A DNA stretch of 64,000 bases from Lithodes maja. Taxonomy: Eukaryota; Arthropoda; Malacostraca; Decapoda; Lithodidae. Under the pieces are notes generated by a model that did no database searches, had not been told where the DNA came from, and saw only the letters and a program-made list of their open reading frames with translations. This document shows positions 33,761 through 43,422 of this stretch, in pieces (position 1 is the first letter of the stretch; each line of letters opens with the position of its first letter). The stretch is taken from NCBI GenBank assembly GCA_037953745.1, contig JBAKBP010004277.1:1-64000 (forward strand), given 5' to 3'. Made by a program: the position numbers and the translations under genes.

Positions 33761-34360
33761 CCTGGCAACGTCGAGGGGGGGTGTATTGAACTAGCTGCCC
33801 ATGGGCGAGCATATTGGCTCCATTCAGGCCTATAATCTTCATTTTACGATAAATATCGTTATTACTTATTCATATGAGCCTATTTTACCTTCACTATGAA
33901 GATAGTAACCTGTAACAACAATAAAACAAGTGAAAATATCATTTTTCTGGTCAAAATCGCGAATATAGATGGACCAGCCCATTCATGAATTATGGAGAAA
34001 ATTGAGGCAACCCCTCCCTCCACGAGGCCTCAAGCCACACTGAGCCTACTCATTGACACACTCGGTTGTATAACACACTCGCTAGGCACGTAAGCACATC
34101 CTTCACACATTTTGCTAATGTTAGCACAAAAATATACCAACGAATTAGGGAATAACAGGGAAAATAGGTGATAATTGAAGGGGGAGGGGAAAAGGGGGAA
34201 GGAGGGGATGTGGAGGAGTGATATGAGGTATAGGGGGGGAGATTTTTTTTTTTTTAGTGCTACTGGGGCCGTTTAAATGGTTTTTTTTAGGCCTCCCTCT
34301 TAAGAGCTTTGCCACCCTCGCCCAGTAAAACTTCTTATGAGCTTTCTCGCCGTTTATGGG
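33761..34360 (+). mobile_element. piggyBac-like TTAA MITE, family C, full length
   Basis: 600 bp between TTAA at 33757-33760 and 34361-34364. Termini CCTGGCAACG and CGTTTATGGG. It shares with family B the block ACTTATYCATATG.GCC, CAACAATAAAAC.AGTGAAAA and AGGGAAAATAGGTGATAA, and a degenerate direct repeat near the right end (CTTAAGAGCTTTGCC and CTTATGAGCTTTCTC). BEL/Pao pol resumes at the right TTAA. No ORF. Confidence 0.8.
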
Positions 34361-36505
34361 TTAAAGCACCATGGCATTAAATTAGCCGATTCATGCATCA
34401 CAGAGACAGCACAGCTGGAGGTACTAATTGGTGCCAACTATTACTACAACATAGTGCGACCTGGTTATAAACTGGTAGGTTATTTGGTTTTACTTCCAAC
34501 CAAATTCGGATATGCGCTGAGTGGTTCTTATGCGGCATCCACATCCAGCTCCAATACTGAGGTTGTAACAATTCTAAAAGTGGCAGTAACTCCAGTGGAC
34601 CAATATATGTCTACTGGACAGTTCCCGTGTAAAGAAGAACTGAATGCTTTGTGGGATTTAGACCACATTGGCATATCACCCAAAGAACATTCGCAAGCCG
34701 AACGGCAAGCTTTGATCAGTTATTAGGAGACAGTCACCTATGAGCCTGAGAGTCAACAATATCAGGTACGTCTGCCCTGGACTGAATTAAAAGAGCAGTT
34801 GCCCACCAATAAAGGTTTGGCTGTTGGGAGATTACGAGGTCTACAAAAGAAATTTATAGGTGAGCCTAAGTTTTGTGACCAATATTCACAGGTAATTTCT
34901 GATCAACTGTCGCGGGGTTTCATCGAGGAGGTTCCTTTCGATGACTCTGTCTCATGTCATTATCTGGCGCATCACGGGGTCGTAAAACAGAGCAAGACTA
35001 CACCGGTACGTATTGTGTTTGACTGTTCCGCTAAAGTCGTCAAACACAAACTCAGTCTAAACGACTGTTTACATAATGGGACCCTCTTTAGTACCGGACC
35101 TTGCTCAAGTTATGTTACGATTCCGTCTGCATCAGTATGCGTGGGTCAGTGACATCGAGAAGGCTTTCTTGATGTTGAAACTTCATGAAGATGACAGGGA
35201 TTACACTAGGTTTATGTGGCCGAAAAATCCTCTACAATTAGATTCTCCTCTAATCTGTTATCGGTTCAGGGTTGTCCTTTTCGGTGCTACCTGTTCTCAA
35301 TTTCTCCTTAACACGACTATCCTTAAGCATCTTTCTCTTGTTGATGCAGACCCGGAGTTGGTGCAGGAAATTAGGGCCGGGCTATATATCGATAACCTCC
35401 AAGGTACGGGGAATAATGAAAGTTCCCTCGTCCATGCTTACGATATGGCTCGTGAAGTAATGGATAATGCCCATTTATTCCTGCGCCAATGGGCCACAAA
35501 TAGTCCCGTCTTGAGAAAGGTGTTGCAGAGGGATGGTGTTGCTGTGGAAAAACAGGATTTGGTGAGAGTACTTGGCCTGGTGTGGAAAACTGACTCTGAT
35601 TCTCTTTCCTTTGGAGTTCAGTATGCTCCTTTTGAACAGGTTACAAAGGGTGAGTGTTTAAAGTTTGCTGCCAAACTCTTTGATCCTTTGGGTGTTGTGT
35701 TGCCAGTATCAATAAGGTCTCGAATCTTTCTCCAACAATTGTGGAGACTGAAATTGGGTTGGGACGATGATCTCTCTGTGGACCTGCAAGCGGAATGGCG
35801 GGGGATAGTGGATGACATGGTTCTCTGTAGTTGTATTGAGTTCTCTAGGAGGATCTGTTTCAGAAAGACTGTTTCCCTGCATGCATTTGCTGATGCAAGC
35901 AGTGTCGCTTACGGAACTGCTATACTGTATATCTAGTCAGTCCAGAGGGTAGCCACTTGGTCATAGCAAAGGCTAAGGTGGCCCCCATCAAGTCCCTTCC
36001 CATCCCTAAATTGGAATTGACTGCAGTTCTGCTAGCCGCCAGAATGATTAACTTCGTTGAGAATGACTATAAAGATAAACTTCATATCTCTGAAACCTAT
36101 GTGTGGAGTGACAGTCAAATTACACTACACTGGATTCACAGTCAAAAGAAACTGCCAGTGTATGTCATTAACCGCATCGACGAGATACATGCCCTAGTCC
36201 CGACTGCTTATTTCCGGTATGTGTCGACTAAAGAGAACCCAAGTGATATGGTATCTCGAGGAGTGTATGCTAAATGTTTGAGTTCTTCTGCGTTGTGGTG
36301 GAATGGGCCTACTTGGTTCCCGAAACCCGATGGATGGCCAGAGAATATAGATCTCCAAAAGCAGCCCACTGGTATCGTGACCCAAATTGTAGGCACGGTG
36401 CCCCAAGATGACACACAGTTATGGGACTGGCACAAATATAGCAGCTATGAAAGATTGCAGCATTGGAAACATTACAGTCGTCCAAATCTTATTGTACAAT
36501 GCTAA
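34361..36505 (+). pseudogene. BEL/Pao pol: protease C-half, RT, RNase H (no integrase)
   Basis: Continuation of the unit 3 polyprotein after two inserted elements. LKHHGIKLADS and LEVLIGANYYY are the end of the protease/linker region of BEL elements. After a TAG at about 34724, the RT runs from about 34799 (RGLQKKFIGEP; VRIVFDCSAK) across a frame change near 35100 to SDIEKAFLML, RFRVVLFGATCSQFLLN and the active-site box YIDNLQGTG, where the second catalytic Asp is Asn. RNase H follows: LHAFADASSVAYGTA, then after a TAG at 35934 LELTAVLLAARMI, WSDSQITLHWI and ENPSDMVSRG. The trace ends near 36480 against the Jockey element. Integrase and 3' LTR are missing. Confidence 0.85.
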
Positions 36506-37885
36506 CAGCTTAGTCAATATGTCCAGAATCATACCGTAGGTGACTTGCGAAGGACCCGGACTCCAACCTTTACAGGATTTTAGGGCAGGGAGAAGTTCCT
36601 TCATCGTATACTCACAGTTGTAGTCAGAGTTTACGTCTTCTGTGGCAAAGTCAAAATTATTGAGTTCGGCCTGCCGCTAATGGTCTAAAAAACGGGGATC
36701 GTAGTTGCCCGAACTGCTAAAATCCGCAAAGTGCCTAGCGAGCGTGTTGGCAACGTCCACTGGAACATCGATGACAATATCGTCCACCCTGAGAGTGGTG
36801 ATGGGTGAAAGAGCATACTTGTTGTTAAGTACATTTATAGTGGACCAGCTCTCTTTCAGCGGCGTGAATTGATTCACCGTGGACACATAAGAATGCCAGG
36901 CACTACGCTTTGTGGATCGAATGGTTCTCCTTGCCTCAGCCCTAGACTTCTCATAAGCATTGAGGTTGTCTTCCAAGGGCTTTGTATAAAAAATCCTGTA
37001 TCGCCTATTACGTTTAGTGAGCGCTTGCCGGCAGTCCGGTGACCACCACAGAACTCTATGCCTTGTGTGGACTGTAGAAGTTATAGGAATAGCAACCTCG
37101 GCTGCGTGTAAAATGCAAGTCTGAATGTGAGTTACCTTGTCATTAATGTCACCCCCCAAAATATCAGAGAAGGCTCCCCAGTCTGCTTTCTTAAAGTTGA
37201 ATTTAATGGGCGGCGGTGGAGGAGCAAAGTCGCATGAATATGAAATACAGATCAGTAGGTGGTCACATCCCATAGAATCGTCGAAAGTGCCCCAGGTGAT
37301 GTTAGGTAGTATTACAGAAGATGACAAAGACAGGTCTATGCTTGATGTATGACCCGTACGATCGTCTACATGAGTCGCACTACCATCGTTCAAAAGACAG
37401 AGGTCAGGTGAAAGTGAAACATTTGCTAATTGTTTGCCGTGACCATCACACTTCATACTGCGGCGGCTTACTGCCCCATTGATGATGATGTGATTAAAGT
37501 CGCCTAAAATTAATTTTGAATTGGGCATTGAATCAAAGAGAGAAATAAAAGAATCATCATCAATCGGAACCTGAGTAGGACACTACAGAGAACAAATAGT
37601 CAGGTACATGCCCCGAATTTTGACCCTGCATGCGACAGCTTCCAGAGCAGAAACAAGAGGCACTGCTGAATGGGGAAGTGATTTATGGACATGAATCACA
37701 ACCCCATGACCCTCGTGTCTTCTATACGAATGGTAGTGTTTAATAGGAGGGGGATTGGCGTGATCCACCAAATTCGTCTCCTGTAGACAAACGACTGACG
37801 GCGCATGTAATTGCAACTGAAGTGCTAAGTGATGTAATTTATTCCTAATACCTCTACAGTTCCACTGAAGTATCTTGTACTCCAT
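36480..37885 (-). pseudogene. Jockey-group ORF2: endonuclease, RT truncated
   Basis: The ATG at 37885 starts MEYKILQWNCRGIRNK, the EEP endonuclease N-terminus, with the catalytic Glu in VVCLQETNLVD. An in-frame stop near 37583 breaks it. It continues with LILGDFN and a GCDHLLI block, so the endonuclease motifs are all represented. The linker LWWSPDCRQALTKRNRRYR precedes the RT beginning (KGWSPGPSQVTYGM, LLALYNKIWTT), which ends at the junction with BEL/Pao near 36480. No FADD box is present in this copy. Confidence 0.82.
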
Positions 37886-38271
37886 GGTTTAAGAGTGACT
37901 GGGATGCCCATTGTGCTTAGATTTTTTACTCTTCTGTTTATTACGAGGGGAACCCGGGGACCTTTGCCGGGGCTGGCAACCTCCATCCGTTCCGTAGACC
38001 CCTCCAGGTGAGGCCAAGTGCCTTCCTTCGAAGGATCCAGAGATGGGATGACGTGCTAGTAAAACGTACGGGGGAGAGGGATCAGATTAATGTTATCTTT
38101 AGGTACGTTATTTCGCTTGCCATTCTTCCCGGCAGCAGAAGGAGAAGCAGCAGCAGCACCAGAATAAGAGGACTTATTCCGTACCAAGCTAGAGGGAAAA
38201 GCAGTAGCAGGAGAAAGAGATGAGGAAGAGGGAGTAGAAGAGTCAGAGGTAGACCACGGGATTGGGCCCAC

Positions 38272-38303
38272 TTAGGTTAGGTTAGGTTAGGTTAGGTTAG
38301 GTT
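38272..38303. repeat. Interstitial TTAGG telomere-type tract
   Basis: Six perfect TTAGG units plus TT. On the left stands CGGGATTGGGCCCAC and on the right CCAATCCCGTATGGGCCCA, so a 9 bp inverted repeat (CGGGATTGG / CCAATCCCG) brackets the tract, and CCGTATGGGCCCA occurs twice to its right. TTAGG is the canonical telomere repeat of most arthropods. At 32 bp inside TE sequence this is an interstitial tract, not a chromosome end. Confidence 0.85.
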
Positions 38304-38579
38304 CCAATCCCGTATGGGCCCAATTCCGTATATTCCGTATGGGCCCAGTCCCTATGCAACCGTAGAGGGAGTAGGTATGTCAGTAGCAGAGTCAAAGGAG
38401 TACAAAGGAAATCAAGCAACAACAGATCTAGTGACCCTTCTAGGCTGCTTATCCTCCAAAACACAGGATCAAGTGTTCAAACAGTGGTTTAGAGTGGGTA
38501 AGGGAACATTGGAAAGGGAACTACTTCCCTGGAACTAATGTCCGTGGCAGGATTAGGAAGTTAGTAGGGGACAGATGGG
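38304..38579. other. Unassigned segment between TTAGG tract and CR1 fragment
   Basis: The minus strand shows traces such as SATDIPTPST and EDKQPRRVTRSVVA with stops, compatible with degraded Jockey ORF1 tail. The plus-strand 74-codon ORF at 38314-38538 has no recognisable family. A partial duplication of the adjacent ORF1 sequence is possible. Confidence 0.3.
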
Positions 38580-39001
38580 TTAGTAACTGAGGGGGGATCA
38601 AATAAAGTTATTCATTTACAAACACAGTCAGTCGCGGGTTTGATGAGAGATATTTGTCTATGCGAAGTTTAAATGAATCAATGGTGCTGCAATCTATAAC
38701 GTCTCAGGGAAGCCCATTCCACAAGTTGACAACTCGATTGAAGAAAAAATTCTTGGATTCGTGTGAGTTAAAAGTTTTATCAATAATTTTGCAACCGTTT
38801 CCCCGCGTGTAATTAGATTGGTCGATAGTGAAGTACTTACTACAGTTCATATTGTCGATGCCTTTGATGATTTTGAACACTTGAATTAAGTTGCCTCTTA
38901 ATCTGCGCTGGGTTAAAGGAAATAGATTTAATTCTCTAAGACGCTCCTCGCTCCTCTTATGGTTTGTTCTTTAGGCTAGGTAACATTTTCGTAACTCTAC
39001 G

Positions 39002-39014
39002 TTGAACTCGTTCT
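39002..39014. repeat. Target-site duplication, left copy (TTGAACTCGTTCT)
   Basis: Matches 41179-41191 exactly and is followed in both places by A. The intact CR1 at 165-185 shows the single-copy state, which confirms that the RTE-like element between the two copies is an insertion. Confidence 0.9.
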
Positions 39015-41178
39015 ATCTATCTATCTATCTATTGCCCGACGCCGTGATCCCCGAAGGGGTGGCCACGAACGAACCGCCCCCATGCACCTCTGTCCCCAGT
39101 CAGTCGACGCCCCTCCCCCCAACCAGCACCGCCTTCGTTCATGTAGTTCCTCACTCCATCCTTCCACCTCATATTCGGTCTACCTCTCCCCCTCTGTCCC
39201 TTCACCTCGCTCTCGTACACCCTCTTAGTCATTCTCTCGCTTTCCATACGTTCCATATGGCCGAACCATCTCAAGTTGTTCCTTTTCACACTTTCCAGCA
39301 CATCTACCTCCACACCACACCTCCTTCTTACTTCCTCATTAGTCTGTCTATCCCTCCATGTAACTCCGCACGCACTCCTTAAGTAATTCATTTCCACTGC
39401 TCTCACTCTTGGTCTGAGTCTCTCAACCAACGTCCATGCTTCGCTTCCGTAAGTCAGTGTCGGGATTACCACACTGTCATGCAAGGACTTCTTCACTTCC
39501 ATACTGACCACCCTATTTCTTGTTACTGCTTTTAGCGTTCCTACAACCCTCTTCCCCTGTTGTACCCTCTCCCGCACCTCTTCATCCATAGTCCCATCTT
39601 TACTCAACACACTGCCCAGATACTTAAAAGAGTTGACGATCTCCATAGCCTGACCGTTCAGCTTCACCTCACACTCTGTGACTTCACCCCTTTCGAAGAC
39701 CATAACCTTGCTCTTCCCCGTATTTACCTTCAAATTCCGTTTTTCGCACACAGTTCCAAACTCATTTACCAGACCCTGCAACTCCCATTCATTATCACTC
39801 ATCAGAACTGTATCATCCGCAAACAGCAGTATTGGTAGCTTCCACTCAATTCCCTCCCTTTTCAGCGATACACCAACATCCACTGCTCTTGATAGTATTT
39901 CTTTCATAACTCCATCCATATATACAGTAAACAACCACGGGGACATCACACACCCCTGTTTCAAACCAACATTCAGGTCAAAGAACTCGCTCTGCTCACT
40001 CTCCACACGTACTGCCACCTTTGCACCCTCATACATGCTCTTCACTGCTTTCAGCAACTTGCCCTCTACTCCGTATATTCTAAGTACTTTCCACAAACCT
40101 TCTCTATCCACTCTGTCATAGGCCTTCTCCAAGTCCATAAAGGCAACATACACCTTTTGTTTCTTCTCCAGATACTTCTCCACAACACAATTCAGGGTAA
40201 AAATCTGATCTACACATCCTCTTCCCTTCCTAAAACCTCCCTGCTCGTCGCCTATCCATTTCTCCGTTCTCACTCTCACTCTCTCAATCACTACCCTACT
40301 GTATACCTTCCCTACTACGCTTAGAAGACATATTCCTCGGTGGTTACCACACACTCCTCTTTCCCCTTTGCCCTTATATAGGGGGACTATTATGCCAGTC
40401 TTCCAGTCATCGGGTGCACTCCCCTTCTCCCATGCTAGTTTGGACATTTTCCATACCCATTCTATCACTATCTCACCACCATACCTCAACATTTCCCCAC
40501 ACACTCCATCTGTTCCTGGTGCTTTCCCCAACTTCACTCTTTTCATGGCTTCCCACACTTCTGACCTCCTGATCCCCACCTCCTCCTCCACTACTTCTCT
40601 TCTTCTCCCTCCCATACCATATCCAGCTATGTTTGCTGGCTCTTCATTCCTTTCATTTAGCAACTCACCCTCCATCTTTCGACTCTCTCTTGCTTCTCGG
40701 CTAGCATTCTCCCATTCTTATCTTTCACACCCTTACTGTTTCCCTTGCTACCTTCCCTAACTTTCTTGACTTCTTTCCAGAACAGTTTCTTACTCTCCCT
40801 CCATTTTACACTCAGATTCCTTCCAAATTCCTCATCTACTCTTCTCTTACTTTCCTTCACTACTCTCTTCACCACCCTCTTACTCTCCACGTACCTCGCT
40901 CGTTTCTGTCTCTCGGAATCTTCATTCCCTCTACTACCCAACCACTCTTTATATGCTTTCTTCTTTTCTTCCACAGCTATTCTTACCTCTTCTGTCCACC
41001 ATGCTGTACCTTTCACTCCCCTCCCTCTTCTCCTCACTCCACACACCTCCTCACATGCTGCACAGATCTCATCCTTAAACACCTTGCTCATCTCCTCCAC
41101 TTCCTCCATAACTTCCAGGTCGAACCCACCTAGTCGTCTTTCCACTGCTCTCCTGTACTCTCTCGTACTCCTGTACTC
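39015..41178 (-). mobile_element. RTE-like LINE, 5'-truncated, with TSD
   Basis: 2164 bp inserted in the CR1 fragment with 13 bp duplications (39002-39014, 41179-41191). On the minus strand it ends in (AGAT)n (plus-strand ATCT repeats at 39014-39030), the short microsatellite tail typical of RTE-type elements. The endonuclease region is missing: it begins within the linker before RT. Confidence 0.88.
39029..41145 (-). pseudogene. RTE-like reverse transcriptase
   Basis: Copies the element RNA into DNA at the target. The linker (41145-40660) is Lys/Glu/Arg-rich. One frameshift near 40665 separates it from a long open RT frame of 548 codons: GKAPGTDGVCGEML, DDWKTGIIVPLYKGKG, GFRKGRGCVDQIFTL, VAFMDLEKAYDRVDR, GLKQGCVMSPWLFTVYMDG and the catalytic FADDTVLM. 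The C-terminus has TYGSEAWTL and LRWFGHMERM, the hallmark of the RTE/BovB-type tail, and ends WGRFVRGHPFGDHGVGQ. The RT core itself looks intact, so the insertion is relatively young. Phe/Ser-rich ORFs on the opposite strand are shadows. Confidence 0.85.
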
Positions 41179-42430
41179 TTGAACTCGTTCTAGCTTGTCT
41201 ATATCTTTTTGGTAATACAGGCATCAGGATTGAACGCAGTAGATGTGGTAGAGGTAGTAGTAGAGCTAGAAACAGTGGTAGCTGGCGGAGGATGTTCAAG
41301 AGCAGGAGGAGGAACAGGTTCAGTTTGTGTGGACACAGAACAAGTCTGCGTCCCCACAGAGCACATTTGAGGCAGAGAGCCCGCTGCTGAAGCATAGGAA
41401 ACATTTGGCCGAGGAGTTGCATGCAACTCCTCCACCTTCTTCCTTGCTTCAAAATACGACACTTCCGTAGTGGCCTTGACTGCGCAGACCTCCTTCTCTA
41501 GCTGCCACTTGGGGCAATACCGAGAGGAAGCAGAGTGAGGACCCGCACAGTTTGCACACTTAGCTGCCGCAGTGAACCCTTCAGCAACAAGACCCTGTCC
41601 ACCACAATGCCCGCAAATCCTCTGGGAAGAACGGCAAGCGTCTTCTTGATGCCTATATTGTTGACATTTAAAGCAGCGCAAGGGATTAGGCACATACACA
41701 CGAACTGAACAAATTTCAAAGCCAACATAAACTTTAGTGGGAAGGGAAGCTTTACCAAATGTTAGAACAACTGTGGGAGTCTTTACACGTGCGCCATCAG
41801 TGAAACGGGTAATGAATCTAGCCCCAACGACAAACTGATCCGCAATTTCATCAACAATCTCCTGTTCAGACAAATTCCCTGCAATAGGCTACCTCCTTGC
41901 AGGAATTCAGCAACACTGGTATCTGGGCAGTAACATCATATGAATGAAACTTTCGCAATTTAAGTAAATCCTTGACCTGAATAAACATTACAAGTTTTAA
42001 TGAGATCACCACTGGCAAGCTTCTTGACCTGGTCCACCGGCCCCGCACATCCATCAATCACCTTTTTAATTAAGAAGGGATTGAGGGACGCTAGGGTCAC
42101 CGGACCAGACGCATGAAGGGTTACTAAGGAAGCGTTCTCGGGGCAATCACGGGCGTTGGAGTAGGACGATCGGGGGGCTCACTTCTCTCCCCGCAACGGG
42201 AGTAGGGGAGGGAGGAACAATGTCCATCCCACTTCCCTTGAGGGGGGAAATGAGAACCACACCGGCGACGCCAAAAAAAGGGGAGGAAGGTAGGGGAGGA
42301 GAAATTAAGGTTTGCTAAACCCTCTCAATTCTCTGTATGAGGAGCCGCGTCCCTGTTAATTCAGGCCCAGAGTGATCAGTGGGGGAATCTCCCAGAGGTC
42401 AGAAAGCATAGATCTAGCAAATACCAAGGG

Positions 42431-42624
42431 CAAAAACACCTACTTTGGCACCAAAAAAGGGAGATGAAGAATTAATACAAATCAATTTATTAATGACAAA
42501 AGAGGCACCCAGGCCAACAAAAAATCATAAAATCTTAAAATTGACGAGAACACGTCCGCACGCCAAGTCTGTCTATTTTTTTTTTTTTTTTTTTTTTTTT
42601 TTAGCTTGATTGGGAAGGCCATCA
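42431..42624. other. Jockey 5' region and T tract at transposon boundary
   Basis: No coding trace. A run of about 27 T at 42576-42602 lies just left of the Academ-like element and its TCA duplication (42622-42624). Confidence 0.4.
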
Positions 42625-43069
42625 TAGTAGGGTCATTTGCTTGGAATCCGTGACCATTTTGTTCTTACCTTTTTCTCTCGATGGATTTGACAACCTGAAC
42701 CATTTTACAGGAAAATTAGCTCCTTAGCCGTCATATTCGTGAAAAATGACGGCTAACTCTGCTAGAGCCCAATATTCAAAATGGCTGCCAACGCCATCTT
42801 GAAAAACATTAAATGTAATATCTCTGGCATCAGATGAGCTACAAGGACGAATGAGGTGTCCTTTTTCACTAATTCTGGCATTACAAATCCACTGGAATGG
42901 TTATTGTATTGTATTGTATTGTATATTGTATTGTTATTGTATTGTATTATACTAATTGTACATACTTATCTGCCACTTCACTGTCACTACATGATTCACT
43001 GTATGAGCCACTATCAGAATCACTGTCCTCACTTTCGCTGCTATCATCACTGTTGTTCTGTGCCTGCGG
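42625..43069. repeat. Left terminal inverted repeat
   Basis: Reverse complement of 49823-50261. It includes a (TATTG)n-like tract at 42900-42955 and, inward of it, an antisense copy of the last coding bases of the gene (the Asp/Ser-rich tail). Where the right arm has TAG the left arm reads AAG. Confidence 0.9.
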
Positions 43070-43422
43070 TGTATATCTAATATTACTTTTTTACTGTTTC
43101 AGATGGATCGCATGCCCATCTGATGAAAATCGCCGACTTGTGAAGTGACCGAAATAATGGATAATAGAAGAGAGAGTGAAGAGTTACCAGACAAGACATT
43201 AACCCGGGAGCTGCGGGAAGACTCTTAAGAGTTCCCCCGGCGGACTGCGGGAAGACTCTCCAGAGTAACGCCTTTGAACGCGTACCAAAACCGCGCGTTA
43301 ATAGTCAGGCGGCTGAAAATTGGTGTGGATATAGTACTACGTGTCAACTCTCGATACCACCCCGCCAAACGCTCTCCCCGCACTCGTGCAAGCACCACCG
43401 CGCCAGTAACCAAGCACTAGTC

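Larger units (their letters stand above)
27389..33957 (+). repeat. Segmental tandem unit 3
   Basis: Third unit, about 6.57 kb, carrying a private family B insertion (28742-29356). At 33957, where units 1 and 2 break into filler, this copy instead continues through the complete family C element into BEL/Pao pol. It therefore preserves the original right-hand context of the unit. Confidence 0.9.
38580..41240 (-). mobile_element. CR1-like 3' fragment, split by RTE-like insertion
   Basis: 38580-39014 plus 41192-41240, same family as the element at 1-4400. It encodes the C-terminal end of ORF2, past the point where the first element leaves the window (traces KIIDKTFNSHESKN and NGLP.DVIDCSTIDSF), and a short 3' UTR. 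It is 5'-truncated at GAACGCAGTA (41240). It sits inside Jockey ORF1. Confidence 0.8.
37889..42400 (-). pseudogene. Jockey-group ORF1 (gag-like, CCHC), split
   Basis: RNA-binding ORF1. The N-terminal part (about 42400-41866) is frame-broken and includes a Pro-rich leader and a domain with HSYDVTAQIPVLLNS. Part two, 41873-41241, has EQEIVDEIADQFVVGARF, then three CCHC-type knuckles: CFKCQQYRHQEDAC, CGHCGGQ..., and CANCAGPHSASSRYC. A Pro/Thr/Ser-rich tail is cut at 41241 by the CR1 fragment. The last part resumes at about 38271 with a Ser-rich stretch and ends with a Lys-rich tail (RNKQKSKKSKHNG) at the TAA 37889-37891, just before ORF2. Confidence 0.75.
36480..42430 (-). mobile_element. Jockey-group LINE, interrupted and truncated
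   Basis: Minus-strand element with ORF1 (about 42400-41241, then 38271-37889) and ORF2 (37885-36480) separated by 3 nt. It is split by a CR1 fragment that carries an RTE-like insertion (about 38580-41240). ORF2 stops a short way into the RT at the BEL/Pao junction, so most of RT and the 3' end are lost. Confidence 0.8.

Noticed and set aside
33743..34360. Family C as a possible exon between BEL/Pao protease and RT
   Set aside because: It is bounded by TTAA on both sides, non-coding, and shares blocks with other TTAA elements.
38272..38303. True telomere or chromosome end
   Set aside because: Only 32 bp, with TE sequence continuing on both sides.
39002..41182. Series of Ser/Phe/Leu-rich plus-strand ORFs
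   Set aside because: Antisense shadows of the RTE-like RT frame.
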